From positions 3,968,001-4,032,000 of the forward strand of contig NZ_CP135435.1 of the NCBI RefSeq assembly GCF_032341175.1: a stretch of 64,000 nucleotides of DNA. Direction: 5' to 3'. The notes under the pieces were generated by a model. The model did not search any database. It saw only the letters and a list, made by a program, of their open reading frames with translations, and was not told the origin of the DNA. Shown here in pieces: positions 52,787-61,611 of the stretch. The stretch is from Bacillus sp. DTU_2020_1000418_1_SI_GHA_SEK_038. Its GTDB lineage: Bacteria > Bacillota > Bacilli > Bacillales > Cytobacillaceae. Position 1 is the first letter of the stretch. Each line of letters starts with the position of its first letter. The position numbers and the translations under genes were made by a program.

Positions 52787-55345
52787 ATGAAGAAAAAGAA
52801 GGTATTTTATACAGGAAGTGCTTCTATATTGGCTGCTTCTGCATGTATCACGGCAACCCCAGCTGAGGCAGCTTCCGTGAGCGAAGTGGAAAAACTGGTG
52901 AAAGCTGCAAGGGATGCGGGGACAATTTTAAAATGGGCGATTTCAATTGAAGGAAGTGCAGATGGGAAAACCCGGCCATGGGCTGCCTATAATAATGCAA
53001 AGGCCGCCTATGATCAAGCAGTCAAAGCTGCCAGCACATTACCAACAGCACAAAAAAATCGGTATTTAGCTGAGCTTGACGAACATGTCAAACTCCATAT
53101 TAACCGGACCATGTATTATATCGATGCCATTACGGCCGGAGAAAAAATTAAAATCAAGCAGCAGGCATTAACCCATCAACTAAACTTAAACCTTATTAAT
53201 GATCAAACGGAATTGGCCTATCACGAGCTTTCGAGAGAAATCCGCAAGCAAGCGATTATGCTGGACCGTGTTTACGGAAAATCCACTCGTGACCTGATTC
53301 GCTCCCACTATAAGCAGTCTGCGGAGAAAGTTCGGGACAGCGCGATTTATGCGGTTACTATTAAAATTGAACTTGATTTAGCCCAAAGAGCCATATCCAG
53401 CGGCAATTTTTCAAAAGCGGAAACTCATCTTCGTGAAGCTCGAACCTACTTGCCATATGTCAGCAATCCGGTTATTAAAAAGACATTAACAGATCGCCTA
53501 AACTCTATCTCTGTAACGGTCACCCCAAAAGTCGATAAAGTCAGTGCTGCCGAGCCAAAGCGGATTAAGATCACATTCAGCAAAGCTATGTTAGCTGGCA
53601 CAGGGTCAAACGGGGCCGAAAATTTGTCCAACTACTCTGTATCTGGACGCGCAATAAAAAGCGTTAATCTCTCAGCTGATAAAAGAACAGCCGTTATCGA
53701 ACTATACGAGCCGCTTTATACCAATTCTTCTTACACGGTAACAGTGAAGAAAAATATACAAACAGTCAACTACGAGACATTAGGGCAAAACGATTACGTT
53801 ACCACATTCACCTTTTCTGACAAGATCAAACCAACTATCACGACAGTAAAAACCCAGACAAATGGGAATGTCGAGGTAAGCTTTTCCGAGCTAATCGCCT
53901 ATAATTCACCTATTGCGGTGACAATTGACGGCAAAGCAGTGAAATACAATCAATTGTACAGTGATACAGACATGATAGTAATCCCTAAATCTGAGCTTGA
54001 CCGGATCAGCCTGCGAAAAGGACGCTCCTATTCAATGGTCGTAACAGGCGCTCGAGACTTAGTAGTCAATTCTCCTAATATGATGGACACCTACAGAAGC
54101 AGCTTCCTTTATAACCCAGCAGCCGACACCACACCTCCAGAAGTGAAATCTCTACTAGTAAAAGACGAAAAAACATTCACCGTTGAATTTACTGAAACAT
54201 TATCCAGCTTTATAGCTTCCAGCCATCTTACCATCAAGAAAGGCAACACAACGATTAAACCTGCTTCTGTAAAAGATATTTCAGACGGAAGCAAAACTAA
54301 ATTTGACATTGAATTGCCGGCATCTGTATATGGAACGAATGAAATATCCGTTAGATTAAACATCTCGGTCAAGGGATATAAGGATCTAGAGGATAACACC
54401 GGAAAGACATATGACCGAACAATTACAATCAACAAGGATCTATCACCACCGCAATTTGTTCAAGCGGCTTACGATAAAAATAAAGATGAAATTCATATCA
54501 CTTTTAATAAAACGCTAAAAACAGGGCTGCCAACTGGCAGCAAAATTAAAGTAACCGACCAAAACAATAAATCCGTTCAGACAACAGTCAGATCAAACGT
54601 AGATAACAAAATGATATTAGATGCAAAAGATTTGCCAGACGGAATCCTGACCATTTCAGTCGCGGAAGGAGCCGTAAAGGATAATACGCTTTCCCAAAAT
54701 AACAATCGAGCCTTTACTACTTCAATTACGAAAAAGTTCGATCAAGAAAAGCCAAATGTTACCTTTTATGAAACATCAGCAAATGGGCAATTCAAGGCAT
54801 TATTTGATGAACGTGTCCAAGCACAGTCAGCCACTTCAGCAGCAAATTACCTATTGGATGGCAGGCCGATTCCCCTTGATTCTGTATTTACGATTAACAA
54901 TGATCTAACGCAAGTCACCATAACATTCCCGGAAGGCACGATCCCTTCTACAAAGAAATACAACATTACAGCAAGCGGCATAAAAGATTTATCTGATAAT
55001 ACGATGAATCCTTATACAGCCCCGATCACACTTGGCGATAATACGGAACCCGTCTTGACCGGAGCCGTCCTGAACAATAATAAGATTCACCTCACCTTCT
55101 CTGAATCCATTTTCATAGAAGACAGCCATGCAGATTTTATTATTATTTTAAAAGAAAAGCCAATACCCTTAGAAAATTACTCGATTACAAGAGGGGCTAA
55201 TCAAAGAGAATTAACCATTATTCCAGAAAAAGGAATGACCTTTGAAGGGGGCAGCCTAATCATTCAAACAGCTGCCAAAACTACTATTAGAGATGAGGCA
55301 TCGAATAAGCTTAAAGCCGGTACGACGATTACAGTGAGGCAATGA
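52787..55345 (+). CDS. SbsC-like S-layer protein
   Basis: 852 residues. A signal peptide (about 1-29, ending PAEAA) precedes an N-terminal helical domain (about 30-250). This resembles the wall-polymer-binding region of Geobacillus stearothermophilus SbsC: AYNNAKAAYDQAVKAA, RYLAELDEHVKLHINRTMYY, AIMLDRVYGKSTRDLIRSHY, then RDSAIYAVTIKIE. From about 255 on there are six or more Ig-like (Big_5 type) domains, each starting near ITFSKAM / VSFSEL / VEFTETL / ITFNKTL / ALFDERV / LTFSESI. There is no SLH domain and no LPXTG. It is a candidate client of SecA2/SlaP and may bind the polymer made by the upstream sugar locus. AAAGGAGG precedes the ATG. Confidence 0.87.
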   Translation: MKKKKVFYTGSASILAASACITATPAEAASVSEVEKLVKAARDAGTILKWAISIEGSADGKTRPWAAYNNAKAAYDQAVKAASTLPTAQKNRYLAELDEHVKLHINRTMYYIDAITAGEKIKIKQQALTHQLNLNLINDQTELAYHELSREIRKQAIMLDRVYGKSTRDLIRSHYKQSAEKVRDSAIYAVTIKIELDLAQRAISSGNFSKAETHLREARTYLPYVSNPVIKKTLTDRLNSISVTVTPKVDKVSAAEPKRIKITFSKAMLAGTGSNGAENLSNYSVSGRAIKSVNLSADKRTAVIELYEPLYTNSSYTVTVKKNIQTVNYETLGQNDYVTTFTFSDKIKPTITTVKTQTNGNVEVSFSELIAYNSPIAVTIDGKAVKYNQLYSDTDMIVIPKSELDRISLRKGRSYSMVVTGARDLVVNSPNMMDTYRSSFLYNPAADTTPPEVKSLLVKDEKTFTVEFTETLSSFIASSHLTIKKGNTTIKPASVKDISDGSKTKFDIELPASVYGTNEISVRLNISVKGYKDLEDNTGKTYDRTITINKDLSPPQFVQAAYDKNKDEIHITFNKTLKTGLPTGSKIKVTDQNNKSVQTTVRSNVDNKMILDAKDLPDGILTISVAEGAVKDNTLSQNNNRAFTTSITKKFDQEKPNVTFYETSANGQFKALFDERVQAQSATSAANYLLDGRPIPLDSVFTINNDLTQVTITFPEGTIPSTKKYNITASGIKDLSDNTMNPYTAPITLGDNTEPVLTGAVLNNNKIHLTFSESIFIEDSHADFIIILKEKPIPLENYSITRGANQRELTIIPEKGMTFEGGSLIIQTAAKTTIRDEASNKLKAGTTITVRQ

Positions 55346-55430
55346 ATATTTTAAAGGGTTTGTTCATATTAAGAGCAGACCCTTCTTTATTTGAAAGTCG
55401 TTATTGCTTTCTGCTTTTCCTGAAAACCTG

Positions 55431-55560
55431 TCCAAATAAACGGGCTTTTCTGGACAGCTTTCGGCACTTTTTCAAAAACCGGTCCAAATAAACGGATTTC
55501 TGGACAGCTTTCAGCAATTTTCCAATAACCTGTCCAAATAAACGAACGTTCGACTAGAAC
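55431..55560. repeat. Three copies of a 50-52-bp repeat with TGTCCA/TGGACA
   Basis: TCCAAATAAACG occurs at 55431, 55483 and 55533, spaced 52 and 50 bp. The first two copies are followed by TGGACAGC, so each can fold as TGTCCA with TGGACA. This array fills most of the 303-bp gap between the S-layer and esterase genes. Confidence 0.85.
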
Positions 55561-55648
55561 TTTTTCGGAACATTCCAGCGCTGTAATAGATCCTATCTTT
55601 TAGGAGACAATATCCTTATAATTTGCCTATAGATATCGAGGGATGAAA

Positions 55649-56923
55649 ATGAACGAACAATTAATTCAAGCTATTCAAGAGCACGCGCGCCCATTAAATG
55701 AACTGGAGGATTTAGACATTCTCATTCAAAGAATCAACGATGAAAAGTATGTCCTGCTCGGTGAATCTTCCCACGGGACCTCGGAGTTTTATAAAATTCG
55801 GGCTGAGCTTACTAAGAGATTGATTGTGGAAAAGGGATTCACGTTTATAGCGGTTGAGGGTGATTGGCCGGCCTGTCAGCAGGTAAATCAATATATTAAA
55901 GGCTGGGACAACACATATTCCCGCGCTAGAGACGTTTTGCAATCTTTTAACCGCTGGCCGACCTGGATGTGGGCGAACGAGGAAATGATTGATCTGATTG
56001 AATGGTTAAAAGACCATAATCAAAAGCAGCCTCGGGAAAAACAGGTTGGTTTTTACGGGATTGACCTTTATAGTCTTTGGGAATCGATGGATGAAATTAT
56101 GAGGTTTTTAAAGGAAACAAACTCCCCGGATATTGAGGCTGCACGGGAGACTTTTGCCTGCTTCGAGCCATTCAATCGTCAGCCCGAAAAATATGGAGTC
56201 TCAGCTGCCTTTTACGCAGAAGACTGTAAGGAGGAAGTGATTAAGCTATTAACCAAAATCTCTTCCAAAAGAAATACCTATCCTGATCATGAAGAGAGCG
56301 GATTAAATCTCGAGGTGAATGCACTGATTACGGCAAATGCGGAGAATTATTACCGGACGATGATTGTCCATGATAATGAATCGTGGAACATCCGTGACCG
56401 CCATATGGTCGAGGTTCTGAATCGAATGATGTCCTTCTTCGGAAATCAGGCAAAGGGGATCGTTTGGGAGCATAACACTCATGTGGGCGATGCCCGGGCC
56501 ACTGACATGGCGAAAGCTGGAATGGTAAATGTCGGGCAATTATTAAGGGAGCAGGAAGGCGAGGAAAACCTCTTTATTGTTGGCTTTGGCACACATCGAG
56601 GTTCCGTCATAGCCGCTGACCGCTGGGGCAATAATTTTAGAAAAATGATGACGCCTCCTCCTAAAGACGGCAGCTGGGAAGATCTGATGTACAAGGCCGG
56701 GGCACACGACAAAATAGTATTGTTCAATAATGAGAACAGGCATTTATTTAATCAAACGATTGGACATCGCGCGATTGGCGTGGTTTATAGTCCGGCGGAT
56801 GAACATTATGGGAACTATGTGCCGTCAAGAATGTCGGAGCGGTATGATGCGTTTGTTTTTGTGAATAGTACGAATGCCCTGAATCCGCTCCATGTTAAGG
56901 AAGGCGCGGCGTCTTATAGCTAA
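55649..56923 (+). CDS. Erythromycin-esterase-family hydrolase
   Basis: 424 residues, full length. The family includes EreA/EreB, which open macrolide lactones, and many members of unknown substrate. Visible are LLGESSHGTSEFY (His/Glu site, about 36-48), FIAVEGDWPAC, GFYGIDLYSLWESM, IVWEHNTHVGDARATDM (His) and FIVGFGTHRGSV. ATG 55649 is six bases after GAGGG; ATG 55643 touches it. It is monocistronic with no resistance genes near, so a drug-resistance role should not be assumed. Confidence 0.88.
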   Translation: MNEQLIQAIQEHARPLNELEDLDILIQRINDEKYVLLGESSHGTSEFYKIRAELTKRLIVEKGFTFIAVEGDWPACQQVNQYIKGWDNTYSRARDVLQSFNRWPTWMWANEEMIDLIEWLKDHNQKQPREKQVGFYGIDLYSLWESMDEIMRFLKETNSPDIEAARETFACFEPFNRQPEKYGVSAAFYAEDCKEEVIKLLTKISSKRNTYPDHEESGLNLEVNALITANAENYYRTMIVHDNESWNIRDRHMVEVLNRMMSFFGNQAKGIVWEHNTHVGDARATDMAKAGMVNVGQLLREQEGEENLFIVGFGTHRGSVIAADRWGNNFRKMMTPPPKDGSWEDLMYKAGAHDKIVLFNNENRHLFNQTIGHRAIGVVYSPADEHYGNYVPSRMSERYDAFVFVNSTNALNPLHVKEGAASYS

Positions 56924-57028
56924 GGCGGGTGGGACAGTATTTAGTCCCACCTGTCCGTGAATTAATTCTTTCTTTAAGGAAGGGCAGCCTTGAACGGATT
57001 TTATGGCAATTGTTTGGGTTAAATCATA

Positions 57029-57345
57029 TTAATCAAACGTTTAATTAAAGTGTCTATAGTCCTTGTGCGGCATGCGTTTGCGGCTGTTCAATCAATCGTT
57101 TGATTAACACCTTTCCACGGGATCTTGGGAATGGGAAACCAATGCGAACATACATATCAATCAAACGTTTAATTAAAGTGCCTCTAGCCCTTGTGTGGCA
57201 AGAGTTTACGGCTGTTCAATCAATCGTTTGATTAACACCTTTCCACGGGATCTTGGGAATGGGAAACCAATCAAACGTTTAATTAAAGTGTCTATACCCC
57301 TTGTGCGGCAAGCGTTTGCGGCTGTTTAATCAATCGTTTGATTAA
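57029..57345. repeat. Three modules, each framed by two 20-bp palindromes
   Basis: Palindromes of the TTAATCAAACGTTTGATTAA type lie at 57029, 57088, 57157, 57216, 57267 and 57326. In each of the three pairs the two sites are exactly 59 bp apart, with a conserved inside (CTTGTGCGGCA, then GTTTGCGGCTGT). The modules are joined by CACCTTTCCACGGGATCTTG-type linkers. Related palindromes occur at 42331-42372 and 14119-14138. The gap 56924-57815 contains no gene. Confidence 0.9.
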
Positions 57346-57471
57346 TAGAAATTTCATCTATATAAAAATCTAAAGGAAGTAGTTCCAATCATTTAGGGAA
57401 AAATTATAGAACAGATAAAAATTAGTAAAATAACGATTGAAGACTTTGAATGTGTAGCGGAAGAAATTCAT

Positions 57472-57650
57472 GCGGACATTGAATCCGTTATTATCAATAA
57501 ATGACACTAATTTTAGGACTAAGCGGACACCAAGTGCGTTATTTACGAAAAAACATAAGGAAATCACTGCTTTTTAGCGAATAACGGAACCTAGGTCCTT
57601 AAGCAAACAGAATTAGCCCTTTTTACCGCTTATAACGGAACTGATGTCCG
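57472..57650. repeat. Degenerate GCGGACA...CGTTAT repeats
   Basis: GCGGACATTGAATCCGTTAT at 57472 and GCGGACACCAAGTGCGTTAT at 57533, with reversed copies (ATAACGGAAC) near 57585 and 57640. They are related to the repeats at 42589-42770. Confidence 0.6.
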
Positions 57651-57815
57651 CCAAGCTCAGATAGACTAGAGGGTTATTTCATTTGACTAACATCCAAGGA
57701 AGTTGAGAGAAAATTGCATAATAAAAACCAAACGGAAATCCGTGAAGGACATAGAATCAAGGTTTTTGTCCCAATATCATATATCAACTAGGCCGCAGTT
57801 CTTGGCCCTTCCCCG

Positions 57816-59177
57816 TCAAACCTTAATATCATACTGTTTTATTTTACTGTAGAGGCTTACCCTCGAAATGCCTAATTTTTTGGCGGCGGCACTTTTGTTG
57901 CCATATGTTTCGATTAGGACTTCCTTTATTCTATCTTTTTCTAAGGAAGCTTTCTCCTGGGCCAAGCCTTCTTTGTTCATATTTTCGTGTTGAATAATTG
58001 GAAATATATTTAAGACATCCTCTGCAGTAATCGCAGATTTATCGATGAAGATAATCATTCTTTCTACAACATTTCGAAGTTCTCTTATATTTCCAGGCCA
58101 TTGATAATTCGTAAACACTTCCAGGGCGCTATTCGTAAGCGTCGGAAGTTCCTTTTGGTATTTAACAGCAAATTCCCCGGCAAAATGATTGACCAATACC
58201 GAAATATCATCAATTCTTTCTCGAAGCGGTGGAACTTTCAATGTAACCACATTTAAACGGTAATATAAATCTTCTCGGAAAGTTCCCTTTTTGACCATAT
58301 CTTCCAGATCGCTATTTGTCGCTGCAACGATTCTAATATTCACTTTAATAGAAGCATTTCCGCCAATGCGATAAACTTCTCTTTCCTGAAGAACCCTTAA
58401 TAATTTCACTTGCATATCAAGTGGAAGCATACCAATTTCATCTAAAAATAAAGTACCGCCGTCAGCCATCTCCACTTTTCCCGCTTTCCCATCCTTATAA
58501 GCACCTGTAAAAGACCCTTTCTCATAGCCAAAAAACTCACTTTCAAAAAGAGCATCCGGGATAGCACCGCAGTTAATCGGAATAAAAGGCTGGTTCTTTC
58601 TCAAGCTGGCTTCATGAATGCCCTGGGCAAAAAGCTCTTTCCCTACTCCGCTTTCACCTTGAATTAATACGGTGGCATCCGTTTTTGCCACTTTAAGAGC
58701 TAAGCCCTTTGCACGTTGTAAAGCATCGCTATGTCCTTTAATTTCTGATAATGGACCTATTTGTTCGTGCAAATGATACTGCTGCTTTATTTTTTGTAAT
58801 TGGGTTGTTGTTAATGTTAACTTCTCATTTAATTTCACAATGTTGGTGATGTCTTGATCGATAGAGATGGCTCCGATTAAATTTCCCTTTTTATCAAAAA
58901 TAGGAGATGAGCTGATCAGCACATGCACATCAGGTCTTGGCTGATGATACACGTTCGAAACAGCTTTCTTCGTCTCCAGTATTTCTAGTATCTTTAAATC
59001 TTCTATTTTAAAAAACTGGCTGATTTTCTTCTGTTTTATATCTTTAAGCGGAACTCCATAAATTTGCTCAGCTTGTGCACTCCAATATTGCACTTCACCT
59101 AATGCATTAATAATCGTGATAGCATCAGAGCTTGTTTCCATTAAAGCATTTAAATAGTTGAAGGAAAAATCCCTCAT
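57816..59177 (-). CDS. PAS-domain sigma-54-dependent transcriptional activator
   Basis: 453 residues. The start is ATG 59177, with GGGAGG 8 bases before it. An N-terminal PAS domain (about 10-120: SDAITIINALGEVQYWSAQA) senses a ligand. The AAA+ domain (about 145-380) has GESGVGKE (Walker A), the sigma-54 contact loop GSFTGA and GGTLFLDEIG (Walker B). A C-terminal Fis-type helix-turn-helix (SAAAKKLGISRVSLYSKIK) binds DNA. It is divergent from the proline racemase operon, which has a textbook -24/-12 promoter, so it is the likely activator. RocR is a comparable B. subtilis regulator. Proline or a derivative is a plausible effector, by inference. Confidence 0.92.
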   Translation of the reverse strand: MRDFSFNYLNALMETSSDAITIINALGEVQYWSAQAEQIYGVPLKDIKQKKISQFFKIEDLKILEILETKKAVSNVYHQPRPDVHVLISSSPIFDKKGNLIGAISIDQDITNIVKLNEKLTLTTTQLQKIKQQYHLHEQIGPLSEIKGHSDALQRAKGLALKVAKTDATVLIQGESGVGKELFAQGIHEASLRKNQPFIPINCGAIPDALFESEFFGYEKGSFTGAYKDGKAGKVEMADGGTLFLDEIGMLPLDMQVKLLRVLQEREVYRIGGNASIKVNIRIVAATNSDLEDMVKKGTFREDLYYRLNVVTLKVPPLRERIDDISVLVNHFAGEFAVKYQKELPTLTNSALEVFTNYQWPGNIRELRNVVERMIIFIDKSAITAEDVLNIFPIIQHENMNKEGLAQEKASLEKDRIKEVLIETYGNKSAAAKKLGISRVSLYSKIKQYDIKV

Positions 59178-59200
59178 TCTTCGCACCTCCCGCTGTCAAC

Positions 59201-59232
59201 ACTGTAAATGTAAAGTTGTATTTACAATAGTG
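59201..59232. promoter_or_regulatory. Candidate upstream activating site
   Basis: ACTGTAAAT and ATTTACAATAGT form an imperfect inverted repeat about 80-110 bp before the -24/-12 promoter, the usual distance for a sigma-54 activator site. It also lies just upstream of the activator's own start. Confidence 0.55.
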
Positions 59233-59308
59233 TAAACTTTATGAACACTCTTATTGTACAGCGGCTAGAAAACGTTTGCAATATTAGAATTCCCCTGACT
59301 ATTCAAGT

Positions 59309-59323
59309 TGGCACAAGATTTGC
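59309..59323 (+). promoter_or_regulatory. Sigma-54 (-24/-12) promoter of the proline racemase operon
   Basis: TGGCAC (59309-59314), five bases, then TTGC (59320-59323): GG and GC are 12 bp apart, as the SigL/RpoN consensus requires. It is 48 bp before the first start codon. Confidence 0.9.
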
Positions 59324-59370
59324 ATATTAACAACATAGTCACAATTAATATCATCAGGAGGTATGCAAAC

Positions 59371-60357
59371 ATGATGTTAACTATAGAAAAGTATATTGAA
59401 ACCATTGATGCCCATACGATGGGAGAGGCAGCGAGAATTATTGTTGACGGTCTTCCAGAGATTCTAGGAAATACAATGATGCAAAAGAAGCAATATTTAG
59501 AATCCCAATTGGACCATATTCGCAAGCTTCTTATGCATGAACCAAGAGGCCATTTAAATATGTTCGGTGCCATCTTAACACCTCCTTGCAATCCAAATTG
59601 TGATCTTGGTGTGTTATTTATGGATAGCGGCGGTTATCTGAACATGTGCGGTCACGGGACGATTGCCTCAGTCACAGTTGCAATAAATAATGGCCTTATC
59701 GCTAAAAAGGACAAGGTATTTCTTGATACCCCTTCTGGAATCGTGGAATGCCATGTAGCGTACGAAAACGATAAGGTGAAGGAAGTTTCCTTTATTAATG
59801 TTCCAGCTTTTTTATATAAAAAAGATGTAAGCGTTTTAGTAGAAAACTTCGGATTAATTAAAATGGATATTGCGTTTGGCGGAAGTTTTTTTGCCATCGT
59901 AGATGCAGAGCAATTCGATTTAAAACTAAACATTGATGAACAAGATCAGATTACAGCAATCGGCATGGCCATCAGGAAAGCAGCGAATGAGCAATTGGTA
60001 ATCGAGCATCCCGAAATTCCGGAAATCACGACCATCGACCTGGTTGAATTCAGTCTTCAGCTAGGTGAAAATCACTTTAAAAACACCGTTGTTTTTGGAG
60101 ATGGCCAAATTGACAGATCCCCTTGCGGAACAGGAACATGCGCAAAACTATCAACATTGAAGCTTGAACGTAATGAGCAAATTATTCAAGAAAGTATCAT
60201 TGGATCTCAGTTTAAAGGGGAGGTCGTTGATTTTACGAATGTAAAAGGCTATGAAGCCATTATTCCAAAAATTACAGGATCAGCATGGGTAACGGGAGTT
60301 CATAAATTTTTATTAGATGCGACAGATCCTTATGCGGAAGGGTTTCTATTAAAATAA
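59371..60357 (+). CDS. Proline racemase / hydroxyproline epimerase family protein
   Basis: 328 residues from ATG 59371, with AGGAGG 9 bases before it; the longer frame to 59308 would overlap the sigma-54 promoter. Enzymes of this family interconvert L- and D-proline or epimerise 4-hydroxyproline by two active-site cysteines. Both are visible: YLNMCGHGTI (about 91) and DRSPCGTGTCAKL (about 252). The N-terminus IETIDAHTMGEAARII is typical. A proline dehydrogenase follows, so channelling D-proline or a hydroxyproline isomer to L-proline catabolism is likely. Residues that separate racemase from epimerase were not resolved here. Confidence 0.88.
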   Translation: MMLTIEKYIETIDAHTMGEAARIIVDGLPEILGNTMMQKKQYLESQLDHIRKLLMHEPRGHLNMFGAILTPPCNPNCDLGVLFMDSGGYLNMCGHGTIASVTVAINNGLIAKKDKVFLDTPSGIVECHVAYENDKVKEVSFINVPAFLYKKDVSVLVENFGLIKMDIAFGGSFFAIVDAEQFDLKLNIDEQDQITAIGMAIRKAANEQLVIEHPEIPEITTIDLVEFSLQLGENHFKNTVVFGDGQIDRSPCGTGTCAKLSTLKLERNEQIIQESIIGSQFKGEVVDFTNVKGYEAIIPKITGSAWVTGVHKFLLDATDPYAEGFLLK

Positions 60358-60366
60358 TTTAACGTT

Positions 60367-60473
60367 AAAAAACATTCATGATTTTGCAATCTCAACCCAG
60401 TTAATAAATATCATTGGCTTCATTTCACTGCGTTAGTGATTACTTCGTACATCAAGGCTTGTTCAACGAATCC
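60367..60473 (-). repeat. 107-bp dispersed repeat, family A, copy 2
   Basis: Reverse-strand match to 695-801 with 13 differences and no gap. It occupies most of the spacer between the racemase and proline dehydrogenase genes, so it is carried within the operon transcript in antisense orientation. Confidence 0.85.
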
Positions 60474-60510
60474 GATGAAAATTTAATTTACAAAAATGGA
60501 GGGAATTACT

Positions 60511-61482
60511 TTGAGTTTAACGAGAGACTTTTTTATGATGCTATCCCAAAATAAAGTTCTGAACAGCGGGGCTAAAAGATGGGGATTAAAGCTAGGCGCA
60601 CAGTCAGTTGTTGCTGGAACGAATATTAAGGAAATGGTAGAAAGCGTCAAGGAATTAAATAAAGTTGGTATTTCTGCAACGATCGACAATCTTGGTGAAT
60701 TTGTTTTTGAAAAAGCAGAAGCAACTGAGGCAAAGAAACAAATTTTAGGCGTGATTGAGGCCATTCATGAACATCAATTAAATGCTCATATTTCCTTGAA
60801 GCCTACCCAGCTTGGCTTGGATATCGAATACGGCTTCTGCTTAGAGAACTTAAGGGAAATCGTTGCAAAAGCATACGAGTATAACATCTTTATTAACTTT
60901 GACATGGAGGATTACGGTCATCTGCAGCCATCCTTTGACATAATCGATGAGCTTTCGAAAGAATATGATAATATCGGCACCGTCATTCAAGCGTATTTCT
61001 ATGAAGCTGAAGATATATTGAAGAAATATGAAAACTTTCGCTTAAGAATCGTAAAAGGCGCTTATAAGGAGCCTGAAAACTTAGCCTATCAAAACAAAAA
61101 CGATATAGACCAAAACTATATCAAGTTAATTGAATATCACTTGCTGAATGGCAAATTCACATCGATTGCCACGCATGACCATCGTGTTATCGATCATGTG
61201 AAGAGTTTTGCGAAAAAGAATCAGATTCCACAGGAGAAATTTGAATTTCAAATGCTGTATGGTTTCAGAAAGGATTTACAGCTTAAACTTGCAAAAGAAG
61301 GCTATAATTTCTGCACATATGTCCCATTCGGAAATGATTGGTATGGCTATTTCATGCGCCGCTTAGCGGAACGCCCACAAAATCTCAATCTCGTTGCCAA
61401 ACAGATGTTTACTAAAAAAACAAATACACTCATTGGACTTGGAGCTGGCGCCTTTTTATTAGGAAGGTTAAGTAAAAAATGA
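60511..61482 (+). CDS. Proline dehydrogenase (PutB/FadM type)
   Basis: 323 residues. TTG 60511 is preferred, 7 bases after GGAGGG; the in-frame ATG 60496 precedes that site. It is an FAD enzyme that oxidises L-proline to pyrroline-5-carboxylate. Family blocks of the TIM-barrel core are HISLKPTQLGLDI (Lys for proline carboxylate), INFDMEDYGH, RIVKGAYKEPENLAYQ, IATHDHRVID and FEFQMLYGFRKDLQ. The C-terminal YGYFMRRLAERPQN carries the substrate-binding Arg pair. The pyrroline-5-carboxylate dehydrogenase is not in the window. It is second in the sigma-54 operon. Confidence 0.92.
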   Translation: MSLTRDFFMMLSQNKVLNSGAKRWGLKLGAQSVVAGTNIKEMVESVKELNKVGISATIDNLGEFVFEKAEATEAKKQILGVIEAIHEHQLNAHISLKPTQLGLDIEYGFCLENLREIVAKAYEYNIFINFDMEDYGHLQPSFDIIDELSKEYDNIGTVIQAYFYEAEDILKKYENFRLRIVKGAYKEPENLAYQNKNDIDQNYIKLIEYHLLNGKFTSIATHDHRVIDHVKSFAKKNQIPQEKFEFQMLYGFRKDLQLKLAKEGYNFCTYVPFGNDWYGYFMRRLAERPQNLNLVAKQMFTKKTNTLIGLGAGAFLLGRLSKK

Positions 61483-61509
61483 ATGGTATGAAAATTTGGA
61501 TGACTGAAA

Positions 61510-61518
61510 TGTTATAAT
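61510..61518 (+). promoter_or_regulatory. Possible internal extended -10 promoter before the carrier gene
   Basis: TGTTATAAT about 95 bp before the carrier start, in a 129-bp gap that also has a small GGATGG/CCATCC hairpin. No clear -35 box is present. Confidence 0.35.
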
Positions 61519-61611
61519 TCTACTATAATATTTTTTAATAGAGTGGATGGTCGATCTCCATCCCTCCTTATTAATAGTCATCCTCGATTTATATATTAAG
61601 GAGGAAAATCA

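Noticed and set aside
55649..56923. Macrolide resistance gene
   Set aside because: The family is broad and most Bacillaceae members have unknown substrates; no resistance or mobile context is present.
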